A stretch of DNA of 64,000 nt, taken from JAPPHA01 sp965242975 (lineage in GTDB: Bacteria; Pseudomonadota; Alphaproteobacteria; Rhodobacterales; Rhodobacteraceae). Of this stretch, positions 55,561 through 63,575 are shown piece by piece. Within the stretch, counting starts at the first letter, position 1; each line of letters begins with the position of its first letter. The position numbers were made by a program, and so were the translations under genes. Where the stretch lies: the NCBI GenBank assembly GCA_965242975.1, contig CBDETS010000007.1:3286001-3350000 (forward strand). Reading direction: 5' to 3'. Below the pieces are notes generated by a model that saw only the letters and a program-made list of their open reading frames with translations, did not search any database and had not been told where the DNA came from.

Positions 55561-55788
55561 TCAATGGAATGACTCCTGTGCTACCCATCGCACCTTGAAC
55601 TGGCTGGCCGCCAATTCATACTTTCCTCGACCGGACTGCACCCCGAAAAAGGCAAACGATAAAGCTCCCGAATGAGAAAGAGGATCGACGGTATACTGGT
55701 CGGCAACGGCGCAGGTCGCAGGCGCTGGATCTCGAATCGCAACCTGGACTATGTCTACCGGTCCTTCCCGCACTTCAGTGCTGGTCAC
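55561..55788 (-). CDS. Hypothetical small protein
   Basis: A 75-codon frame from a GTG at 55788 overlaps the 3' end of the zinc-finger gene and reads PVDIVQVAIRDPAPATCAVA, then SGALSFAFFGVQSGRGKYEL. The composition looks protein-like but I recognise no family. It could be the remnant of a longer gene. The rest of the polA to zinc-finger interval is AT-rich and probably holds the polA promoter. Confidence 0.25.
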   Translation of the reverse strand: MTSTEVREGPVDIVQVAIRDPAPATCAVADQYTVDPLSHSGALSFAFFGVQSGRGKYELAASQFKVRWVAQESFH

Positions 55789-55951
55789 GCGCCCCGTCCT
55801 TCAAAACGAACCTGCAGTCGCAATACGGGCATTCCGTCCACCCGGTCTCGGGAGGAATCTGCAGCCAAACCCGAGGGTGTCCCCCTTCACCGCCATCACA
55901 GGCAATTCGGTATTCGGTGACTTCCTTGACTTCGGGAACCTCGGTTACCAC
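55775..55951 (-). CDS. Small zinc-finger protein (NDUFS6-like)
   Basis: 58 residues from a GTG at 55951 with GGAGG 7 nt upstream. The protein reads EVTEYRIACDGGEGGHPRVW, then TGWTECPYCDCRFVLKDG. The Cys, His and CPYC ligands match the alphaproteobacterial homologue of mitochondrial complex I subunit NDUFS6, which binds one zinc. A short gene easily missed because the frame extends far upstream without a good start. It lies just downstream of a broken multicopper oxidase. Confidence 0.8.
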   Translation of the reverse strand: MVTEVPEVKEVTEYRIACDGGEGGHPRVWLQIPPETGWTECPYCDCRFVLKDGARDQH

Positions 55952-56036
55952 GCGCTGTCCTCCGTACAAGCACCTGACAGGAACACTAGCTTCGTCATGT
56001 GGATTCGGCAACGCCGTGTCGCGGTACCCGACCTGG

Positions 56037-56578
56037 TCACGCGTGTGGTTCTCCGGGCGGAGCGTGGTACCAGAGTGTGCCGGAAGGATGCTTCGCGCCC
56101 GTCTCGAAACGGAATGTGTTCTGGTGCCATCTGAACAACCTGGCGCCTTCCCCATGGCCCCCGGCGCAGGGCACGACCTGGTCCTTGGGCACGACACGGA
56201 CGAAAACATTGTCGGCATCGAACTGACCCGAAGAGTCTGTCGTCGGAGAGACATGCAGCCCGTGGGCGTGCAGGTTCGTTGTGTTAAGCCCGTGATATTC
56301 ATTGTGGTCGTCGGCGTAATCGTCATGCAAGGCAGGCAGTTCATTGATCAGATTCACGTCGATCGTCCCGCCGGGATCGACCACGAAGGTTGGCTCGGAC
56401 GAAAACCCGTTGTACGTGGGCCGACCGTTGGCCTCTTGCACCCTCAGGGTCAGTTCCGTCTTCCCGCGGCGCAGTCTTCGGAAACTGCAACGGTCCCGAA
56501 ACCGGCATTCAGCAAGGACGTCGCGCCGAATGCGGCAGGGACGTGCAGCATCGTACGCCGGGAAAGAGCCGGGATCAC
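56037..56578 (-). pseudogene. Multicopper oxidase, frameshifted and 3'-truncated
   Basis: A GTG at 56578 overlaps the upstream stop and opens a Tat-like start (LSRRTMLHVPAAFGATSLLN). After SEDCAAG (about 56470) the frame ends at 56450, but the next frame continues with KTELTLRVQEANGRPTYNGF, LNTTNLHAHGLHVSPTTDSS (copper ligands HAHGLH), DADNVFVRVVPKDQVVPCAG and HPSGTLWYHA, then stops at 56037. Only the first cupredoxin domain remains, and it needs a one-base shift to read through. The remaining domains and copper ligands are gone. Confidence 0.75.
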
Positions 56579-57105
56579 CGCCTGATGACCCACCGCTGGA
56601 ACTGCATATCTGCCTCTGAACACGCAGAGAACCCGAGATCGCGCGACATGAAGGGACCTGCAGAACGGCTGTTGGCACCGACGCTCAGGCACTTTGTATC
56701 ATCGAGAGAAGGGTGGATCGTCATCGATTGAGGATCGTAATTGAATTTTTGCGCGTCGGCAGCTGCCTCGCAATCAACCAGCCCAAGCGGTTCAGACGGA
56801 TCGTCCGGGTGCAGGTACACCATACATTTTTCCTCAAAGGCAACCGAAACGATCTGGCCAGTGGTTTCGTCAAAACGAAACTGCACGTCTCCGCCCCGTG
56901 GTTTGCACGAATGGGCATGCAGGCGGTCGGAAAACCCGCGACCGATCGTATCGATGCACCACCCAAGGTCATCAGCCTCGTCCAGATTGTCCGCCAGGTG
57001 AATAACGGGGGCCGGCGTCCGGAGATCGGGCGGAGCGGCGTTACCCGCAGCGGCGACGGCACACGACATCGCTGCCGCAAGCATAGAGTTCGGTAAAAAG
57101 CGCAT
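56575..57105 (-). CDS. Secreted ricin-type lectin-like protein
   Basis: 176 residues. Signal peptide MRFLPNSMLAAAMSCAVAAA with cleavage near GNA. The mature part has Cys pairs and a beta-trefoil style: DLGWCIDTIGRGFSDRLHAH, SCKPRGGDVQFRFD, KCMVYLHPDDPSEPLGLVDC, KCLSVGANSRSAGPFMSRDL and FQRWVIRR. This resembles ricin B-type (RICIN) domains. The ATG at 57105 has AGAGGGAG upstream. It preceded the now broken multicopper oxidase in one operon. Confidence 0.65.
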   Translation of the reverse strand: MRFLPNSMLAAAMSCAVAAAGNAAPPDLRTPAPVIHLADNLDEADDLGWCIDTIGRGFSDRLHAHSCKPRGGDVQFRFDETTGQIVSVAFEEKCMVYLHPDDPSEPLGLVDCEAAADAQKFNYDPQSMTIHPSLDDTKCLSVGANSRSAGPFMSRDLGFSACSEADMQFQRWVIRR

Positions 57106-57204
57106 CTCTCCCTCTCTCGGTTTCATTTTCAACGCTGTCTCAACCTTATACGCATGTGACTGGCAAATCCGTCAAAAAAATCCTTCCGAACAAAGGAGAC
57201 ATCC

Positions 57205-57306
57205 ATGTCCGAGGCACACATGACCGGGATCGATCCAGCCAAGGGTGGCTTTCAATTTCGTCATGCCCATACGGGCGCTTCTGTGGATGTCGAAAAGCGC
57301 AAATGA
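57205..57306 (+). pseudogene. IS110-family transposase, N-terminal remnant
   Basis: ATG at 57205 with AAAGGAG upstream encodes only 33 residues: SEAHMTGIDPAKGGFQFRHA, HTGASVDVEKRK, then a stop. This is the start of IS110-type DEDD transposases, which begin with a G-I-D-x-A-K-x-x-F-Q block holding the first catalytic Asp. Nothing downstream resembles the rest of the enzyme, so it is a fragment of an old insertion or excision. Confidence 0.65.
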
Positions 57307-57526
57307 GCGTTCATGGCCTAAAAAACAGGCCCGTGCACCGGCATGAACAAAAGGAACTGTCAAGACTCCAGGTCGCTTTCCCCACGCGACCTTTCCAGGG
57401 TTTCCGGCACGCCGCATTCGATGGCCAAGGTACTGACAGGCGTTGCCTCCATGGTGTGTTGCGTGCGGTGGTAAAGCGCTTTACTTTGCCCGACGGCAAC
57501 CAATCGGAAACGACTCGAAACGTGAT

Positions 57527-58645
57527 ATGCGTCACCTGAAGGGCATGACATGGGATCACCCTCGCGGATACGCGGGACTTGAGGCGGCTTCCGCCGAGTT
57601 TCGCGACAGGCATGGAATCCTGATTTCCTGGGACCGGCGGAGCCTTCAGGCATTCGCTGACGCGCCGGTCCAAAGGATGGCCGAAGAATTCGATTTCATT
57701 GTTCTGGACCACCCGCATGTGGGATTGATTGCGGACACGGAGAGCCTCCTGCCCTTGCCGATGCCGACGGACGCGGCTTCGGCATCACTTGGTGGATCCC
57801 TCGAAAGTTATGTATTGCGCGATCGGCTTTGGGCCTACCCGATCGATGCCGCCTGTCAGGTGGCCGTGAAGCGTGCCGATCTGTGTGACATGGAATTGCC
57901 CGACTGGGAGACAGCAGTCGAAGGAGAATATGGCGTTCCCATGGTCACACCACTGCTGCCCGTGGACGCCCTTGACATGATGATGACGCTTGTCGCGGGG
58001 CGGGGCGAAGACGTCTTGCCTCGCGGGCCGACCGAATTCTGCTCCGAAGAAAACGGGATTTTGTCACTAAAAGTCCTGAAAGCGCTGTACAAGGCCGGTC
58101 CGTCGGAGGCCGTTTCGTGGAACCCGGTAGCGGTGCTTGAAGTGCTTTCAACCACGAACGACTTCGCGTTTTCCCCGTGCCTGTTCGGCTACGTGAATTA
58201 TTCCCGACCGGGGTTTCGGGATTATCAACTGGAATACTGCAACCTGCCCAGTTTCCGGGGCAGTACCCTGAAACGGGGCATACTCGGAGGCGCGGGGATT
58301 GGCATTTCTTCGAAAACGAAGCACCCGGATGAAGCTCTTGCATTTGCGCAATGGGTGACTTCCGAACCGGTGCAGTCCGGCATTTACCTGGAAAACGACG
58401 GGCAACCCGCGCATTCGGAAAGTTGGCGGCGCATGGGGGAGGACCCGCGTTACGCGGGATTCATGAGAGGAGCGCTGCATACGATGGAAAATGCGTGGAC
58501 CCGCCCACGCGACGTCTGGTTCCTGGGTTTCGTCGACGACATTTGCGACATTTTCCCGAATTTCTTCCACAAGGATCGGGACGAGGCGGATTTCCTGACT
58601 GAAATCAACGCGCTCTACCGCAAGCACTTGGAGGCTGTCACATGA
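57527..58645 (+). CDS. ABC-type substrate-binding-like protein without signal peptide
   Basis: 372 residues from the ATG at 57527: MRHLKGMTWDHPRGYAGLEA, ASAEFRDRHGILISWDRRSL, FDFIVLDHPHVGLIADT, and ISSKTKHPDEALAFAQWVTS. It has the fold pattern of family 1 extracellular solute-binding proteins but no N-terminal export signal, which is a feature of this subgroup. It is translationally coupled (4-nt overlap) to an SDR dehydrogenase and followed by a zinc dehydrogenase. It may bind an intermediate in the cytoplasm; no permease is nearby. Confidence 0.7.
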   Translation: MRHLKGMTWDHPRGYAGLEAASAEFRDRHGILISWDRRSLQAFADAPVQRMAEEFDFIVLDHPHVGLIADTESLLPLPMPTDAASASLGGSLESYVLRDRLWAYPIDAACQVAVKRADLCDMELPDWETAVEGEYGVPMVTPLLPVDALDMMMTLVAGRGEDVLPRGPTEFCSEENGILSLKVLKALYKAGPSEAVSWNPVAVLEVLSTTNDFAFSPCLFGYVNYSRPGFRDYQLEYCNLPSFRGSTLKRGILGGAGIGISSKTKHPDEALAFAQWVTSEPVQSGIYLENDGQPAHSESWRRMGEDPRYAGFMRGALHTMENAWTRPRDVWFLGFVDDICDIFPNFFHKDRDEADFLTEINALYRKHLEAVT

Positions 58646-59352
58646 AAACCGCAATCATTACCGGTGGGAACAAGGGGCTGGGCATCGCCCAGACCCGGCG
58701 CTTTCTGGACGAGGGTTACAGAGTTTACGCCGTGGCCCGATCCAGGGGCGAACTGGATCGCCTGACGGGTGACGTTCATTTTGTTGAAGCGGATCTGTTC
58801 CAAAGCATATCCTTTCTCGACACTGTCCACGCCGAGGCTGGCAACATCGACGTCCTGGTGAACAACGCCGGGATGCATTTGAAAAAACCGGTGTGGGACG
58901 TGTCCGCAGAAGAATTCGACCGCGTGGTCGGGTTGAACGTGAAGGCGGTATTCATGGCCTGCGGTCGCTATATCGAACTGCAAAAAAGCCAGGGCGGCTC
59001 GATCGTGAACATTTCCTCGATGGGTGGACTGCTGGCATTGCCATCGGCCGCGGCTTATGTGACCGCAAAGACCGCCGTTATCGGTTTGACCCGCTCAGTC
59101 TGCGTCGACGGGGCGCCCTTTGGCATCCGCTGCAACGCGGTGGCACCCGGATTCATTGATACCGACATGACCCGCGCGATCCTTGAAAAGGACCCGGCCC
59201 GCCGGGCGAAGATCGAAGGACGTATTCCCGGAGGAAGATTCGGCAAGCCCGAAGACATTGCCGACGCCGTCTACTTCCTGTCATCCGGCCGCGCCGCTCA
59301 TATCTCGGGGGTCACGCTGCCGGTGGATGGCGGGTTTTCCGTGGGATTCTGA
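58642..59352 (+). CDS. SDR-family NAD(P)-dependent oxidoreductase
   Basis: 236 residues, classical SDR. Cofactor motif ITGGNKGLGIAQ, the NNAG motif (LVNNAGMHLKKP), catalytic Ser/Tyr/Lys (NISSMGG; AAAYVTAKTAVIGL) and the DGGF end. GNKGLG replaces the more common GxxxGxG spacing but keeps the glycines. It likely oxidises a sugar acid or polyol together with the neighbouring dehydrogenase. Confidence 0.92.
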   Translation: MKTAIITGGNKGLGIAQTRRFLDEGYRVYAVARSRGELDRLTGDVHFVEADLFQSISFLDTVHAEAGNIDVLVNNAGMHLKKPVWDVSAEEFDRVVGLNVKAVFMACGRYIELQKSQGGSIVNISSMGGLLALPSAAAYVTAKTAVIGLTRSVCVDGAPFGIRCNAVAPGFIDTDMTRAILEKDPARRAKIEGRIPGGRFGKPEDIADAVYFLSSGRAAHISGVTLPVDGGFSVGF

Positions 59353-59355
59353 GAC

Positions 59356-60381
59356 GTGACCTATACCAGGTCGCTTCTGGCTGCCGCCCGTGACGTGCAC
59401 GTCGAACAGGCGGAAATAACCGAAGAGATCGCGGCGGATCACGTCCGGCTTAAACTCGCGACCGCCAGCATCTGCGGAACGGACATGCATTACTTCCGGC
59501 ACTTCGCGAATGCGGGGTTCTACCTGGACTACCCCGTGACGTTGGGGCACGAGGCCTGCGCGTATGTAGAGGATGCGAACGGCCACGGCTTCGCCCCGGG
59601 CCAGCTGGTTGCCATCAACCCGGTGATCGAATGCGGCGCGTGCGGGGCCTGCCGACGCGGAGACATCAACATGTGCCCGACCAAGCGCTTCCCGGGTTCG
59701 GCCACGACCAGGCCGCACATAGACGGTTTCTTCCGCGAGCGTTTCGACTTTCCGGCGCGGTGCTGCCACGCCGTCGCGGACGGCGTTGACCCTGAGCACC
59801 TGACCTTTGCCGAACCGCTTGCCTGCGCGATGCACTCCGTGAACCGTGCGGGGGTCAGGGCCGGCGACAGGGTGCTGGTCACGGGATGCGGTCCCATGGG
59901 TTTGCTTGCGACCGTCGGCGCCCGCGCAAAGGGCGCCGATGTCCACGTGACTGAATTGAAAAGCGAGGCGATCGACGCCGCCAGGGCTGTTGGCGCCACC
60001 GGGGGCTTCGTGACCGGCAAGGACGACTTGAACCGGCTTGCCGATGGCTACGATGTCGTGATCGAAGCGAGCGGTTCTCCCCATGCGTACAACCAGGCAC
60101 TCGACGCGGTGCGCAAACAGGGGGTTATTTCGGTCCTTTCACTCATCCAGCCCAGCGACGTTGCGATCAACCTGCATCTGAATGCCCTGAAAGAAGTGAC
60201 ATCCGTCGGCTCGATCCTCTTTACAAATGAATTTGCCGAGGCGGTGAAACTGATCGAAAGCCGGACGGTTGATTTCGAGGCGATCACGGCGGCCCGTTTT
60301 CCGGTGTCAAGAACGCAGGAAGCCTGCGAGATGGTGGCCGAAAACCGGGCATTGGGAAAGGTCCTCATCAAGCCGGAATGA
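59356..60381 (+). CDS. Zinc-dependent alcohol dehydrogenase (L-idonate 5-dehydrogenase-like)
   Basis: 341 residues from a GTG. Catalytic zinc ligands are seen in ASICGTDMHYF and TLGHEACAYV, structural zinc cysteines in ECGACGACRRGDINMC, and the NAD site in VLVTGCGPMGLLA. The closest pattern is L-idonate 5-dehydrogenase or sorbitol dehydrogenase. With the SDR gene (3 bp upstream) it suggests conversion of a sugar acid via keto-gluconate-type steps; exact substrate unknown. Confidence 0.85.
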   Translation: MTYTRSLLAAARDVHVEQAEITEEIAADHVRLKLATASICGTDMHYFRHFANAGFYLDYPVTLGHEACAYVEDANGHGFAPGQLVAINPVIECGACGACRRGDINMCPTKRFPGSATTRPHIDGFFRERFDFPARCCHAVADGVDPEHLTFAEPLACAMHSVNRAGVRAGDRVLVTGCGPMGLLATVGARAKGADVHVTELKSEAIDAARAVGATGGFVTGKDDLNRLADGYDVVIEASGSPHAYNQALDAVRKQGVISVLSLIQPSDVAINLHLNALKEVTSVGSILFTNEFAEAVKLIESRTVDFEAITAARFPVSRTQEACEMVAENRALGKVLIKPE

Positions 60382-60483
60382 GGGGCGGTCTCGCCGGACC
60401 TGGCATGTCGGTGTCGCCGGAACCTGATCAGAATACACCACAAGCCCTGTGAGCATCGCCACGCGGCTGTGGCCATACATGCT

Positions 60484-61641
60484 CTACCGTTTCCACAACT
60501 TGGAGGACGCGATTCGTGCGCCGTCCACCAGCGACCTGAGCTTCGCCCAAACCACGCGGTTCTCGATCTCGGTCCTGTAGATCGCCTGGGACGAAAACCC
60601 GCAATCGGTGGAGGCCAGCACGTTCTCGCGCCCGCAGCGTTCGGCAAATCGGATGATGCGCTCGGCAACGTATTCAGGGTGCTCGACGACCGAAGACGCG
60701 TGGGTGATCACCCCGGGGGCAACCAGCTTGCCGTCGGCCAGCTTGACCTCCTCCCACAGGTGATACTCATGCTCGTGCCGCGGGTTGCCTGCCTCGAAAC
60801 TGTAGGCGCCCGCGTTCACCTTCAGCACTTCATTGACCATCATCGGCAGATCGGGCTCATGGACCCGCGGTCCCTGATTGATGCCATAGCAGGTGTGATA
60901 GCGGATCTTCTCGACCGGGATGCCCTTGATCGAATGGTTGACCGTCTCGACATAGAGGTTCGCCTTGGCCAGGCGTTCCTTCTCGGTCAGTGACGTGTCC
61001 ATGTAGACATTCGGCAGGAACGGGTCGTCAACCTGCAGCAGGAACCCGGCCTCGATGATCGCGTTGTATTCGACCGACAGCGCGTCGGCGACCGCGTACA
61101 TGTACTCTTCCTGGCTGGCGTAGTACTCGTTGTGGCCTACGCCCGTGACCGCCGCGCACGGCATGAACGCCTCTTCGGCACCATGTTTTTCGCAAGAGGC
61201 GCGAAGGTTCTCGAGATCGCGCTTCAGATCATCATGGCCAACGTAATTCACGGGTCCGACACAGATCACCGGATGCGCGGGCGCGATCGCGCCGCCCAGG
61301 TGGGCGCGGGCGAAATAGTCTGCGTAGTACTCCGGGAACGCCTCTTTTTCTGCCGCGTAATAACCGGTTTCGAAGCCGGGGCGCTGTTCGAAGCCGGTCA
61401 GGCGTTCCTCGATATAGATCGCATGACCCGGCTTGGACATCTCGCCATCGGCCACGACATCAATCCCGGCCGCGACCTGCTGTGCGACCATCCGATCGAC
61501 GGCGACGGCGATCTGCGCCTCCAGCGCTTCACCATCGTACTCTGCGCCGTCTATCTTGAGCTTGAGGATGTCAAGCAGGTCGTGCGGGCGCGGCAGACTC
61601 CCCACATGTGTCGTCAGGATACGGTCTGTGCTGGATCTCAT
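60484..61641 (-). CDS. MetE C-terminal-like methyltransferase (cobalamin-independent methionine synthase II family)
   Basis: 385 residues. TTHVGSLPRPHDLLDIL, IDVVADGEMSKPGHAIYIEE, IRYHTCYGINQGPRVHEPDL (His and Cys zinc ligands) and LASTDCGFSSQ (third ligand) match the zinc-containing MetE-like family, which moves methyl or alkyl groups to thiols. Without the MetE N-terminal half, such proteins often act on other substrates (for example CoM or xenobiotic thioethers). Last gene of the minus-strand fatty-acid-like operon. Confidence 0.82.
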   Translation of the reverse strand: MRSSTDRILTTHVGSLPRPHDLLDILKLKIDGAEYDGEALEAQIAVAVDRMVAQQVAAGIDVVADGEMSKPGHAIYIEERLTGFEQRPGFETGYYAAEKEAFPEYYADYFARAHLGGAIAPAHPVICVGPVNYVGHDDLKRDLENLRASCEKHGAEEAFMPCAAVTGVGHNEYYASQEEYMYAVADALSVEYNAIIEAGFLLQVDDPFLPNVYMDTSLTEKERLAKANLYVETVNHSIKGIPVEKIRYHTCYGINQGPRVHEPDLPMMVNEVLKVNAGAYSFEAGNPRHEHEYHLWEEVKLADGKLVAPGVITHASSVVEHPEYVAERIIRFAERCGRENVLASTDCGFSSQAIYRTEIENRVVWAKLRSLVDGARIASSKLWKR

Positions 61642-61665
61642 TGCTGTCCTTCCTTTCGGGCACGC

Positions 61666-62622
61666 TCAGCGCACCTCGCCTCCGCGATTGATCTTGATGC
61701 GCCGGATGATCTCGGCGTCTCGTTGCGCCTTGAAGTCGGCTGGATCGCGAACGGTCCAGTCGTAGAAACCCTGGCCCGATTTCATCCCGAGCTTGCCTGC
61801 CGCGAACAGTTCACCCACCGGCGTATCGCCCGGATCGCTCACGTTTGACAGATCGGCCCAGACCGCCTTGGCGGCTTCCGAGTTGATCAGGTCAAGCCCG
61901 GCAAGGTCTGCATGTTCGAATGCCCCCATGGCCGGCAGGCGCGAGGCGTAGCCGAGCTTGAGGATCGTATCGCAGGCTTCAGGCGTGACAAGGCCGCGAC
62001 CGACAAGCGAAGCGAATTCGCGCAGAACCGCGTGCTGGATTCGCGCCCACAGGAAGCCGGGAACGTCGGGGCAGGACACAGGCGTCTTGCCGGATTCATT
62101 CAGGATCCGCGTCGTTTCAGCAACGGAGTGCTCCGAGCTCTCTTTTCCCGGCACGACTTCGACCAACTCCACCAGGTGGGCGGGCTGGGCATAATGAGCA
62201 ATGCAGAAATTCTGCGGGCGTCGCAGGACCGACTGGATCTCGGTCGCACTCAGCGCCGATGTGGTCGACGACAGGATTGCGTCGACCGGTGCATGCGCTT
62301 CGGCCCGCGCCAACAGATCCTGTTTCACGCCGATGTCTTCGGTGACAGCTTCGACGACGAAACCCCTTTCGGATACCGCCTGTCCCAGATCCGCATGCGC
62401 ACCGATCCGCGCAAGCACTGCGTCACGGTCCACAGCGTCGGCCAGGCCCTGCGCAGCAAGTGCATCAAACCCCTGTCGGCACCGTTCGAGCGCGGGGGCA
62501 AGCGTTTCCTCCCGACGCCCCCACAGCATGACCTCTGCCCCGCCCAGGGCCAGCGAGAGGGCGATCTGCCCTCCCATCGTGCCCGGGCCCAAAACAGCAC
62601 AATTGGGCAGGTCAGCCGACAT
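61666..62622 (-). CDS. 3-hydroxyacyl-CoA / carnitine dehydrogenase family protein
   Basis: 318 residues. NAD-binding CAVLGPGTMGGQIALSLALG, catalytic-region AILSSTTSALSATEIQSV with CIAHYAQPAHLVELVEVVPG, and VPGFLWARIQHAVLREFASL. GGAGG lies upstream of the ATG at 62622. The family oxidises a 3-hydroxy acid or its CoA ester with NAD; the HYAQP variant of the usual HFF(N)P suggests a non-classical substrate. It overlaps the preceding hydrolase gene by 11 nt. Confidence 0.85.
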   Translation of the reverse strand: MSADLPNCAVLGPGTMGGQIALSLALGGAEVMLWGRREETLAPALERCRQGFDALAAQGLADAVDRDAVLARIGAHADLGQAVSERGFVVEAVTEDIGVKQDLLARAEAHAPVDAILSSTTSALSATEIQSVLRRPQNFCIAHYAQPAHLVELVEVVPGKESSEHSVAETTRILNESGKTPVSCPDVPGFLWARIQHAVLREFASLVGRGLVTPEACDTILKLGYASRLPAMGAFEHADLAGLDLINSEAAKAVWADLSNVSDPGDTPVGELFAAGKLGMKSGQGFYDWTVRDPADFKAQRDAEIIRRIKINRGGEVR

Positions 62623-63562
62623 AGTGCCACCCTCCGTCACGCTGCTCTGCACGTCCCTTGTCCGTGAAATCTCTCAGGCTGGCATCGATCGACACCAGCG
62701 CACGCCACTCGCGCACCATGTCCTGGTCGTCACAGCACCTGTCCCGCAGCTCTGAAAAGGAGATGCCAGGCTTGGCCTTCATGTGCGTCACGATCGAGGC
62801 CTCGACCTTGTCCACCCGGGCTCGGCAGTCGTCAACCAGTTCCCGTGTTTCGGCGGCGGTTTTCACGTCGTCATGGGCGAAGAGAACCGCCTGAACGTCG
62901 CGTTCCACGAGAAATTCCTCGATCTTGTCGAAGGTTGCACGCATCACGTTCGGGTCTTCGTAGAGATAAAGAACCGGGTTGAATGGCGGCAACAGCGGGT
63001 CGGCGATGACCAGCGTTCTTGTTGAGTGCTCGAAAAACCCGACCTCGGCCATGGAATGGCCCGGAACTTCGACAACTTCCAGCGCGACGCCGCCGCCGAG
63101 GTCAATCACGTCGCCATTCTTTATGAACTCTTCGATCGGGCCTTCGGTCGGACCCATCCAGTCAAGATATTCTTCGTCAAGATCGAAATGCTCGCCTTCC
63201 GGAAACGCATGCACGATCGCCTTGGCATTGAGCATGTTGTCAGCGACGCGGTCCGCACGGTTTGCGTGGCCGAGGATCGTGCAGCCGGTTTCGGCCTTGA
63301 GCCAGCCGTTGTTGCCGATATGGTCCATGTGCTCGTGGGTCAGCAGAAGCAGATCGAGGTCCTTGCGGGCAATGCCCAGTTCATCGAAGGCCTGCTCAAG
63401 GGCGGCCAGACCGCCCAATAGCCCGCTGTCGATCAACGCGATCCTGTTCGCGCCGCGTACAAAGAAGACCCGGGTTGCGGTTTTGCCTTCGTGATCTCCT
63501 GGCAGGCCCATTGAAACTGTTGCAAACGGGTCGGATTGATAGCTGATTACCGATTTGCTCAT
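62612..63562 (-). CDS. Metallo-beta-lactamase fold hydrolase
   Basis: 316 residues. The metal site THEHMDHIGN (H-x-H-x-D-H), GHANRADR, VPGHSMAEVGFFEHSTR and DPLL give the usual two-metal ligands. A C-terminal helical part follows. GGAG precedes the ATG at 63562; the frame's extension to 63649 is not used. Likely a thioesterase-like step in the same pathway as the hydratase and dehydrogenase around it. Confidence 0.85.
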   Translation of the reverse strand: MSKSVISYQSDPFATVSMGLPGDHEGKTATRVFFVRGANRIALIDSGLLGGLAALEQAFDELGIARKDLDLLLLTHEHMDHIGNNGWLKAETGCTILGHANRADRVADNMLNAKAIVHAFPEGEHFDLDEEYLDWMGPTEGPIEEFIKNGDVIDLGGGVALEVVEVPGHSMAEVGFFEHSTRTLVIADPLLPPFNPVLYLYEDPNVMRATFDKIEEFLVERDVQAVLFAHDDVKTAAETRELVDDCRARVDKVEASIVTHMKAKPGISFSELRDRCCDDQDMVREWRALVSIDASLRDFTDKGRAEQRDGGWHYVG

Positions 63563-63575
63563 TTGAACGTTCTCC

